DNA of 55,229 bases from Rhizobium sp. J15 (lineage in GTDB: Bacteria > Pseudomonadota > Alphaproteobacteria > Rhizobiales > Rhizobiaceae): positions 1 to 55,229 of the forward strand of contig NZ_NWSX01000039.1 of assembly GCF_002531825.1 (NCBI RefSeq), in the 5' to 3' direction. A model generated the notes under the pieces. That model saw only the letters and a program-made list of their open reading frames with translations. It ran no database searches and was not told the DNA's origin. Below, in pieces: positions 48,649 to 55,229 of the stretch. The translations under genes and the position numbers were made by a program. Each line of letters begins with the position of its first letter. The stretch's first letter is position 1.

Positions 48649-50855
48649 ATGTCGAACGCTCGGAACTTCTCTCAGGCATCGGACACGATGCGCTCTGGGC
48701 CCTGATCGAAGGGCGCCATGGCGATCCCTTCTCGATCCTCGGTCCGCACGAGGCGGGCGGCATGACGGTCGTGCGCGTCTATCTGCCGGGCGCCGACGCG
48801 GTCGATCTCATCGAAGCGGCGAGCGGCAGGGTGGTGACGCCTTTCAGCATCGCTCATCCCTCCGGCCTGTTTGCGGCGGCGACGGCTTCGAGAATGGGAT
48901 ACAGGCTGCGCATCCAATGGCCCGATGGCGAGCAGGTCACCGAGGATCCCTATAGCTTCGGTCTTCTGCTCGGAGAACTCGACCTCCACCTGATATCGGA
49001 AGGCACCCACTACAGCCTGAGCCGGACGCTCGGCGCGGTGGCGATGTCGATCGACGGCGTCGCGGGTGTGCGTTTCGCCGTCTGGGCGCCGAATGCGCGC
49101 CGCGTCTCGGTGGTCGGCGATTTCAATGCCTGGGACGGGCGGCGGAACCCGATGCGGCTGAGGCCATCGGCGGGCGTCTGGGAGCTGTTCGTTCCCCGGC
49201 TGGCGCCCGGCGAACGATATAAATTCGAAATCGTCGACGCACATGGGACCTGCCTGCCGCAGAAGGCCGATCCGGTGGCGCGCGCCAGCGAAGCCGCTCC
49301 GTCCACCGCCTCGATCGTCGCCTCGTCGACGCCGTTTCGCTGGACCGACGATGCCTGGATGAGAGGCCGGTCCCGGCAGGAAAGGCTGGAGGGCGCGGTG
49401 TCCGTCTATGAGGTGCATGCCGGCTCCTGGCTGCGCGATCAGAAGGACGGCAACCGGTCGCTCGATTGGGTCGAGCTCAGCCAGCGGCTCGTTCCCTATG
49501 CACGCGAGATGGGATTCACCCATATCGAGCTGCTGCCGATCATGGAGCATCCCTTCGGCGGTTCCTGGGGCTACCAGCCGCTCGGCCTCTTCGCCCCGAC
49601 CGGCCGCTACGGCACGCCCGAGGATTTCGCCTATTTCGTCGACCGCTGCCACGGCGCCGGCATCGGCGTCATCCTCGATTGGGTGCCGGCTCATTTCCCG
49701 ACCGATGTCTGGGGGCTTGCCCGCTTCGACGGCAGCCCGCTTTACGAGCATCAGGACCCGCGCGAAGGCTTTCACCGCGACTGGAACACGCTGATCTACA
49801 ATCTCGGCCGCAACGAGGTGAAGGGCTTCCTGATCGCCAGCGCGCTCGAATGGCTCGAGCGCTACCATGTCGACGGGCTGCGCGTCGATGCCGTCGCTTC
49901 GATGCTCTACCGCGACTACAGCCGCAATGAGGGGGACTGGATTCCCAACCAATATGGCGGCCGCGAGAACCTGGAAGCGGTGGAATTCTTCAAGCACCTG
50001 AACAGCATCATCCACGAACGCTGCCCGCATGCGATTATGATCGCCGAGGAATCGACGGCCTGGCCCGGCGTCACCAAGCCGCCTGAAGAGGGCGGGCTCG
50101 GCTTCGACATCAAATGGAACATGGGCTGGATGCATGACAGCCTGAGCTATATCGAGAAGGACCCGGTCTATCGCAGCTATCACCACGGCACGATGACCTT
50201 CGGCATGATCTATGCCTATTCCGAACGCTTCATGCTGCCGATTTCCCATGACGAGGTGGTCTACGGCAAAGGCTCGCTGCTGACGAAGATGCCGGGCGAC
50301 GAGTGGCAGAAATTCGCCAATCTGCGCAGCTATCTCGCCTTCATGTGGGGCCACCCCGGCAAGAAGCTGCTGTTCATGGGAAGCGAAGTCGCACAGCCGG
50401 GCGAATGGAACCACGACGCTTCGGTGAGCTGGGATGTGCTGGACAGGCCGGCGCATGCCGGCATCCAGCGCCTGGTGAAGGATCTGAACAGCCTCTACGG
50501 GGACGAGCCGGCACTGCAGTTCGGCGATTTTCATCCCGAGGGCTTCGAATGGGCGGCTGCCGACGATAGCGTCAATTCCGTTCTTGGCATGCTGCGTTAT
50601 GCCAAGGACCGTTCTTCATCCGTCCTTGTCGTCTCGAATTTCACGCCGGTGCCGCGCCACGGCTACAGGATCGGCGTGCCCGATGATGGCGTGTGGATCG
50701 AGCGGATAACGACGGATGCACGCGAATATGGCGGCTCCGGGCTCGTCAACGGCGCAGTGTCGAGCGAACCCATCCCCGCCCATGGCAGGCCGGTCTCCCT
50801 GTCGCTGACGCTGCCGCCGCTGGCGACGGTCTTCCTCAAGGGACCGTTGCCCTGA
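48645..50855 (+). CDS. glgB: 1,4-alpha-glucan branching enzyme
   Basis: A 736-residue branching enzyme that makes alpha-1,6 branches in the glucan built by GlgE. It has the N-terminal CBM48 modules (GVRFAVWAPNARRVSVVGDFNAWDG near 145-170) and a GH13 barrel with Asp415 (DGLRVDAVASMLYRDYS), Glu468 (MIAEESTAWPG) and Asp536 (ISHDEVVYGKGSL). ATG at 48645 overlaps the treS stop (ATGA) and has GGGGG seven bases upstream; the frame open from 48582 is not used. Its stop is 6 bases from the stop of the convergent ThDP enzyme gene. It completes the trehalose-to-glycogen-like glucan route. Confidence 0.96.
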   Translation: MNVERSELLSGIGHDALWALIEGRHGDPFSILGPHEAGGMTVVRVYLPGADAVDLIEAASGRVVTPFSIAHPSGLFAAATASRMGYRLRIQWPDGEQVTEDPYSFGLLLGELDLHLISEGTHYSLSRTLGAVAMSIDGVAGVRFAVWAPNARRVSVVGDFNAWDGRRNPMRLRPSAGVWELFVPRLAPGERYKFEIVDAHGTCLPQKADPVARASEAAPSTASIVASSTPFRWTDDAWMRGRSRQERLEGAVSVYEVHAGSWLRDQKDGNRSLDWVELSQRLVPYAREMGFTHIELLPIMEHPFGGSWGYQPLGLFAPTGRYGTPEDFAYFVDRCHGAGIGVILDWVPAHFPTDVWGLARFDGSPLYEHQDPREGFHRDWNTLIYNLGRNEVKGFLIASALEWLERYHVDGLRVDAVASMLYRDYSRNEGDWIPNQYGGRENLEAVEFFKHLNSIIHERCPHAIMIAEESTAWPGVTKPPEEGGLGFDIKWNMGWMHDSLSYIEKDPVYRSYHHGTMTFGMIYAYSERFMLPISHDEVVYGKGSLLTKMPGDEWQKFANLRSYLAFMWGHPGKKLLFMGSEVAQPGEWNHDASVSWDVLDRPAHAGIQRLVKDLNSLYGDEPALQFGDFHPEGFEWAAADDSVNSVLGMLRYAKDRSSSVLVVSNFTPVPRHGYRIGVPDDGVWIERITTDAREYGGSGLVNGAVSSEPIPAHGRPVSLSLTLPPLATVFLKGPLP

Positions 50856-50861
50856 CAGGCT

Positions 50862-52490
50862 TTATTCGGCGTGCGGCGCCGGATGAATGAAAGGCCAGGG
50901 GCTTGCCTCGGATCCTGTTTCGATCGGAACCTCGATGAGCACGGGCTCATTGAGCGAGAGCGCTTTCTGCAAAACCTCTCTCAATTCGCCGGGGCTCGCC
51001 GCCTTGAAGGATCGGACGCCGAAGCTTTCACCGAGGGCGACAAAATCCGGATTGGTGAGCTCCGAGCCGAGATAGCGGCCTTGATAGGCCTGCTTCTGGT
51101 CGCGCAGCACATTGCCATAGGCCGAATTGTTGAAGACGATGGCGACCACGGCGATCTTGTGCTGGACGGCGGTGGCAAGCTCCTGAACACCGAACATGAA
51201 GCCGCCGTCGCCGGAAACGGAGATAACTGATTTATCGGGATTGGCGACCTTCACGCCGAGCGCCGTGTTGAAGCCGAAACCGAGATTATCCTGATAGCCG
51301 CATGTCACATATTGGCGCGGGGCGTAAACCGGGAAGGCAAAGCGGGCGGTAAAACCCATCTGGCTGATTTCTTCGACGAAGAATCCGTTTCTCGGCAGAG
51401 CGTCGCGGATGGCGTCGAGATAGGCGAGCTGCGGCTGCACCGCCGAAAAACGAGACTTGGCCTCTTCGTTCAGCGCGGCGAATTCGCGCCTCCGATTCTC
51501 GCGGCTGGCGCCTGCCAGCGCATCGATCAGCGCCCGCGTTCCATCCCCCGCATCCGCGACGATGCCGACATCGGGCTTGAGGCGGACCATCTCGGTGGGA
51601 TCGATGTCGATGCGGATGATCTTGAGGCCCTTGGGCAGCCACTTCCACCGCATGAACTGCAATTCGAGCCGGCTGCCGATGCCGATCAGTACGTCGACCT
51701 TCTTCCAATATTCGTAGGCGGCAACGAAATTCAGATAGTGCGGATGGTCGTCGGCGACGATGCCCTTGCCGGAACGATGGGAGGTGACCGGCGCCTGCAG
51801 CAACTCCGCAAGTGCTGTGATCTCCGCCCCGGCCTCCGCCGCGCCGCCCCCGACCATGATCATCGGATTGCGAGCGCCCGAAATCAGCGCCGCCGCGGCG
51901 GCGATCTGGTCGGGATTGACGGCCGGATGAGGGGCTCTCGTGCCGACGGGCAGATCGGTTTCCGGGCCGGATTGTCCGAACACATCCCACGGGGCTTCGA
52001 CCGCTCCGGGACCCTGGCGGCCGGAGAGCATTTTGCTCACGACCTCTGATATGACGGGGCCGGCTTCGGACTGGTGGTTGATGCGCTCCGCAATCTTGGT
52101 GATCCCGCGCATCGTCGCGAGCTGATCCGGCAGTTCGTGCAACTGTCCTCTGCCTTGCCCGATCAGGTGGGACATGATGTTGCCGGTGATGCAGAGCACC
52201 GGCGCATTGGCGCCGTAAGCGGTGCAGAGAGCCGCGCCGGAATTGAGCACGCCGGGGCCGGGCACGACGGTATAGGCGCCGATCCGGCCGGTGGACTTGG
52301 CATAGCCATAGGCCATGTAGGCGGCGCCCTGTTCGTGCCTCGTGTGGATGAAGCGGATCTTATCGCCGGCGCCGTAAAGCGCGTCGTTGAAATCATACAT
52401 GTGGGCGCCGGGGATACCGAAGACGGTGTCGATCCCATGGGCGACGAGCGAACGGGTGATCGCCTGGCCGGTCGTTTCGTTCTTGCTCAT
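50862..52490 (-). CDS. ThDP-dependent enzyme of the acetolactate synthase/2-oxoacid decarboxylase superfamily
   Basis: A 542-residue thiamine-diphosphate enzyme. It has Glu53 in HEQGAAYMAYGYAK (the ThDP-activating acid), the GPGVLNSGAALCTAYGANAPVLCITG block and the ThDP motif SGDGGFMFGVQE (Asp428) closed by IVFNNSAYGN. No FAD-binding fingerprint is obvious, so a decarboxylase or carboligase is as likely as acetolactate synthase. It overlaps the aminotransferase gene by 4 bases (ATGA), so both likely act in series: amino acid to 2-oxoacid to aldehyde or ligation product. AAGG precedes the start. The frame open to 52751 is a shadow of the aminotransferase gene. Confidence 0.88.
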   Translation of the reverse strand: MSKNETTGQAITRSLVAHGIDTVFGIPGAHMYDFNDALYGAGDKIRFIHTRHEQGAAYMAYGYAKSTGRIGAYTVVPGPGVLNSGAALCTAYGANAPVLCITGNIMSHLIGQGRGQLHELPDQLATMRGITKIAERINHQSEAGPVISEVVSKMLSGRQGPGAVEAPWDVFGQSGPETDLPVGTRAPHPAVNPDQIAAAAALISGARNPMIMVGGGAAEAGAEITALAELLQAPVTSHRSGKGIVADDHPHYLNFVAAYEYWKKVDVLIGIGSRLELQFMRWKWLPKGLKIIRIDIDPTEMVRLKPDVGIVADAGDGTRALIDALAGASRENRRREFAALNEEAKSRFSAVQPQLAYLDAIRDALPRNGFFVEEISQMGFTARFAFPVYAPRQYVTCGYQDNLGFGFNTALGVKVANPDKSVISVSGDGGFMFGVQELATAVQHKIAVVAIVFNNSAYGNVLRDQKQAYQGRYLGSELTNPDFVALGESFGVRSFKAASPGELREVLQKALSLNEPVLIEVPIETGSEASPWPFIHPAPHAE

Positions 52491-53662
52491 TTCAGGCAGC
52501 CTTCGGCGCGGAGTGCTGTGACGACGGCGCCGGCATCGGCCGGCTGCATGCCGGCAAGGTTCATGCGCCCGGAATCGGCCATATAGATGCCGTGCCTGGC
52601 TCGAAGCGCCGCCGCCGTCTCCCTCGACATGGAGAGATTGGAAAACAGGCCGCGCTGGCGGCTGATGAAGGCGAGATCCGGTGCGGCGGCGGCAAGTGCG
52701 GCGCGATTGCCGTTGACGCGCTCGCACATTTCTTCGAGCTCGGCGCGCCACATTGCCGACATTTCGGGGCTTTCGAGAATGGTCCTGACGATCGCGGCGC
52801 CATGATCCGGCGGCATGGACCAGTTGACGCGGGCGAGCGCGGCCATGTTGCTCTCGGCTTTCCCTATGTCATCGGCATTGCGGGTCATGACATAGAGCGC
52901 GCCGACACGCTCGCGATAGAGGCCGAAATTCTTGTCGCAGGAATAGGCGATCAGCGCCTCGTCGACTGCATCGAGGATCATGCGCGTCGGCGCTGCATCC
53001 TGTTCGAGACCGTCGCCGAGCCCCTGATAGGCAAGATCGATGAAGGGCACAAGCTTGTGGGCGACGAGCAGTTCGGCAATCCGGCGCCACTCTTCCATGG
53101 TGAAATCGATGCCGGTCGGGTTGTGGCAGCAGCCGTGAAGAAGCACGACATCGCCTTCTTTGGCAGAAGACAGGGCCGCGACCACGCTTTCGAATTTCAC
53201 CTGCTGCGAGGTGAGGTCGACGAAGGGATATTCCTTTACGGTGAGCCGCGCCGAACCGAAAATCGGAGCGTGGTTGGGCCAACTCGGCGCTCCCAGTAGA
53301 ACCTTCGCCGATGGATTTGCCGTCTGGATGAGTTCCGCGCCGAGACGCAGCGCACCGCTGCCGCCCGGCGTCTGAATGCCGACGAGACGCTCACTGAAGG
53401 CCGGGGATGTCCCGAAAATGATCGGCTGCAGCAGACGCACGAACTGCAGATCGCCTTCCGGGCCGAGATATTTCTTGCTGTCCTGCGTCTCCAGAAGAAA
53501 CTGCTCCGCTGCCTTGACGGCCCGCATGACCGGCGTGCGGCCCATGGCGTCGCGATAGACGCCGACGCCGAGGTCGATCTTTCCGGCTCGTTCGTCGGCC
53601 TGGAAGGCCTTGATGAGGGCAAGCAGGCTGTCGGCCGGCCGGCTATTCAGTTCTTCAAACAC
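52487..53662 (-). CDS. Aspartate/aromatic amino acid aminotransferase (class I)
   Basis: A 391-residue PLP enzyme of the AspC/TyrB subgroup. PLP-site features are SWPNHAPIF, HGCCHNPTGIDF, FIDLAYQGLGDGL and Lys244 in YSCDKNFGLYRERVG. Substrate-binding Arg is in the C-terminal SGRMNLAG stretch, where many relatives have GR(I/V). Aromatic and dicarboxylic amino acids are typical substrates. It is the first gene of a two-gene unit with the ThDP enzyme and is divergent from an Lrp-type regulator. The start has GGAGGTGG-like bases upstream (minus strand). Confidence 0.92.
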   Translation of the reverse strand: MFEELNSRPADSLLALIKAFQADERAGKIDLGVGVYRDAMGRTPVMRAVKAAEQFLLETQDSKKYLGPEGDLQFVRLLQPIIFGTSPAFSERLVGIQTPGGSGALRLGAELIQTANPSAKVLLGAPSWPNHAPIFGSARLTVKEYPFVDLTSQQVKFESVVAALSSAKEGDVVLLHGCCHNPTGIDFTMEEWRRIAELLVAHKLVPFIDLAYQGLGDGLEQDAAPTRMILDAVDEALIAYSCDKNFGLYRERVGALYVMTRNADDIGKAESNMAALARVNWSMPPDHGAAIVRTILESPEMSAMWRAELEEMCERVNGNRAALAAAAPDLAFISRQRGLFSNLSMSRETAAALRARHGIYMADSGRMNLAGMQPADAGAVVTALRAEGCLK

Positions 53663-53782
53663 AGGTCCACCTCCGTTTATCCAAGGCTGGAGATTAACTG
53701 ATCTTCCGTGGCGAATTTCTGCGATTATCTTCCTGTTTCAACATATCCATGCAGACATTATGCGTCAGATGGCTATACTATG

Positions 53783-53803
53783 CCGAAATTCCCCTCATTT
53801 CGG
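53783..53803. promoter_or_regulatory. Inverted repeat just before the Lrp-type regulator
   Basis: CCGAAAT and ATTTCGG form perfect 7-base arms around a 7-base centre, ending 7 bases before the regulator start in the 148-base divergent gap. It may be the regulator's own site or a 5'-leader hairpin over the ribosome binding site. Confidence 0.45.
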
Positions 53804-53810
53804 GTGATCC

Positions 53811-54278
53811 ATGCTTGACCAGTTCGATATCAAATTGCTCGCCGCGCTTCAGCAAAACAGCGAGATGACGCAGGGCGAGCTGTCGCAGAAGGTCAATCTC
53901 TCCGCCACCCAATGCGCGCGCCGTTTGGAACGGCTGCGCAAGGAGCAATATATCCAGAGCGTCGTGGCCATCCTCAATCCCGCGAAACTGGGTTTCAGCG
54001 TCGTCGCCCATACGCTCGTCAGTCTGCGCGCGCATACGGAAGGCGGAAACGAGCGGCTTCATCGCTTCATCGAGACCGCGCCGGAGATTCTCGAATGTTA
54101 TTCGCAGACGGGTGACGCCGATTTTCTGATGAAGGTGATGACGCGCGACCTCGACCATCTCAGCCAGTTTCTCGAACGAATGATCCGGGTCACCGACAAT
54201 CTGGCCTCGGTCAAATCGAGCATCGTCCTGAAGACGATCAAGAAGACGACCGCTCTGCCGCTGCAAATCGTGACGTGA
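53811..54278 (+). CDS. Lrp/AsnC-family transcriptional regulator
   Basis: A 155-residue regulator with an N-terminal helix-turn-helix (LDQFDIKLLAALQQNSEMTQGELS, then NLSATQCARRLERLRKEQYI) and a C-terminal RAM ligand domain (VVAHTLVSLRAH, ILECYSQTGDADFLMKVMTRDLDHLSQFL). It is divergent from the aminotransferase/ThDP enzyme pair, which it likely controls in response to an amino acid. Only a weak GGGTG precedes ATG at 53811. The neighbouring pair suggests an aromatic amino acid as effector, by inference. Confidence 0.92.
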   Translation: MLDQFDIKLLAALQQNSEMTQGELSQKVNLSATQCARRLERLRKEQYIQSVVAILNPAKLGFSVVAHTLVSLRAHTEGGNERLHRFIETAPEILECYSQTGDADFLMKVMTRDLDHLSQFLERMIRVTDNLASVKSSIVLKTIKKTTALPLQIVT

Positions 54279-54405
54279 GCGTGTCAGCGCATGGAAGTTG
54301 CCGCAGCAAGCAGAGCGACACGCATACCGAACTTGCCAAAGCCTACCAAGACCCGATAGCCAAGACGTCATGATCTCTGCGTATTGATACCGGGAGAACT
54401 CTTAA

Positions 54406-55197
54406 ATGGCATTCAAGCGGCGGCTTTTTTGGCTCGCTCTGATCGTGGCTGTGCTTTCCTGGCCGGCCTGGATCGCTTGGCAGTGGCATGCCGAACATCA
54501 GATCTACGCCGATCCGGAAGACCCCGCGCTGACCATCACACCTCAGCACATCGAGGCATTGCGGAAACTGCAGTTTGCGTGGAACACTTCGATCGAAAGC
54601 GGGGGGCCTGTTGTCAATCCACTCGCTCCATATGGCAGCGACGATATGGCCGCTGACCTCGGCCCGATCATCGGCACGAGTGATCGAATTGCTATCGCCC
54701 GATTTCACCGCGAGGTCTCGACGCTGCTGACTTGGGCTCTTGCCAATTGCGGGCTAGCGGACGGACAATATCACCTCGACCATCTCGATAATGCGACGAT
54801 GCAACGCCGGCTTCGGAACGATCTCGCCGGATTGCCGGGCGCACGGATTAGTGCATATCTGGCAGAAATGCCACGCCTTGAGCCAGATGGCTATTTTCAA
54901 TTCACCCGCCAGCATCTCCAACTCCTGCACCACCTGAGATTCGAGTGGCCGGACAGCCAGATCATCTCGACCGTCGCCGGTGAAGGCTATCCCGCGCCCG
55001 TGGTCAATTTCAAGCGACCGTTCGGCGACATGAGCGCGTTTGAAATCGATATGGCCGCGATTCTGGGCCAGCCTCGCCCCGTTCTCGACCATGTTGATCC
55101 AGCGCTGAATCGTTACTATTGGGAAATGTGGCCAGCACTGCAGGTATTCGTGCAGAACGTTCGCCTGGACGCGGCAAAGTCGACCTGCGTGGGCTAG
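54406..55197 (+). CDS. Membrane-anchored protein of unknown function
   Basis: A 263-residue protein I do not recognise. One N-terminal membrane segment (LFWLALIVAVLSWPAWIAW, about 6-25) is preceded by basic residues (MAFKRR), so the bulk should face the periplasm. The rest is soluble and His/Trp-rich (YHLDHLDNATM, TRQHLQLLHHLRFEWPDSQ, YYWEMWPALQVF). Two similar segments, ITPQHIEALRKLQFAWNTS (44-62) and FTRQHLQLLHHLRFEWPDS (about 167-185), suggest an internal duplication. GGGAG lies upstream of ATG. The gene is complete, ending 32 bases from the window edge. Confidence 0.7.
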   Translation: MAFKRRLFWLALIVAVLSWPAWIAWQWHAEHQIYADPEDPALTITPQHIEALRKLQFAWNTSIESGGPVVNPLAPYGSDDMAADLGPIIGTSDRIAIARFHREVSTLLTWALANCGLADGQYHLDHLDNATMQRRLRNDLAGLPGARISAYLAEMPRLEPDGYFQFTRQHLQLLHHLRFEWPDSQIISTVAGEGYPAPVVNFKRPFGDMSAFEIDMAAILGQPRPVLDHVDPALNRYYWEMWPALQVFVQNVRLDAAKSTCVG

Positions 55198-55229
55198 AGC
55201 ATGATGCCGAAAAGTGTGAGCGGTTTTCG
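55197..55229. repeat. Rhizobial intergenic palindromic repeat, cut by the window edge
   Basis: GAGCATGATGCCGAAAAG followed by CGGTTTTCG starts at the stop of the preceding gene; CGAAAA and TTTTCG form arms. It resembles, from memory, the GAGCATGATG...CATCATGCTC elements common between rhizobial genes. The right half is outside the window. Confidence 0.6.

Noticed and set aside
1..55229. CRISPR arrays, tRNA/rRNA genes, insertion sequences, phage genes
   Set aside because: No regularly spaced direct repeats, no transposase or integrase motifs and no recognisable RNA gene were seen on either strand. A covariance-model scan was not possible.

Overview
The window looks like chromosomal or large-replicon DNA from a fast-growing rhizobium (Rhizobium etli/leguminosarum type). 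The grounds are high-GC codon use, a BetB N-terminus very close to rhizobial BetB as I remember it, a complete BigR-type sulfide operon, a GlgE/TreS-Mak/GlgB operon of rhizobial layout, and a rhizobial-style intergenic repeat at the right edge. I see no insertion sequence, phage gene, tRNA, rRNA or CRISPR array. Species assignment is inference.

Layout. (1) 1-4758, minus strand: a quaternary-amine/alcohol oxidation cluster (beta-hydroxyacid dehydrogenase, OpuAC-type binding protein, GMC oxidoreductase, cupin, then betB running off the left edge), with a divergent LysR regulator at 4857-5738. (2) 5865-15478: a pectin-type oligosaccharide locus. A sugar-binding protein is divergent from an 839-aa protein of unknown family, a GH105 unsaturated-uronide hydrolase, a GH28-like protein, an ABC ATPase and two permeases. 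Two near-identical 16-bp palindromes sit at the two ends of the divergent promoter region. The enzymes have no signal peptides, so import followed by intracellular breakdown is the likely scheme. (3) 16046-17968: a chemoreceptor with a C-terminal CheR-type tether. (4) 18195-21448: the BigR operon for sulfide/persulfide detoxification, behind a long inverted repeat that covers its promoter. (5) 21517-22554: a LacI regulator, then an AT-rich spacer holding two long tandem hairpins. (6) 22977-30259: a TetR regulator divergent from an RND efflux operon with two membrane-fusion lipoproteins, then a lipoprotein alpha/beta hydrolase. (7) 30386-31837: an NCS1 permease. (8) 31935-34910: a 991-aa fusion of a phosphoserine-aminotransferase-like half and a phosphoglycerate-dehydrogenase-like half. 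(9) 35111-40762: a second chemoreceptor, a DUF4272 protein, CorA, an APH-fold kinase and a metallo-beta-lactamase-fold protein. (10) 40789-41483: a Phd/PemK-like toxin-antitoxin pair. (11) 42142-50855: glgE-treS/mak-glgB, the trehalose-to-alpha-glucan pathway. (12) 50862-54278: an aminotransferase and a ThDP-dependent enzyme with a divergent Lrp regulator, followed by a small membrane-anchored unknown.

The part most likely to hold undescribed biology is the sugar locus: the 839-aa protein has a lyase-like beta/toroid/beta layout and lies directly upstream of an enzyme family that acts on lyase products. The SerC-SerA-like fusion, the degenerate amylase-like N-terminal half of GlgE and the tandem hairpins at 22779-22909 are the next candidates.
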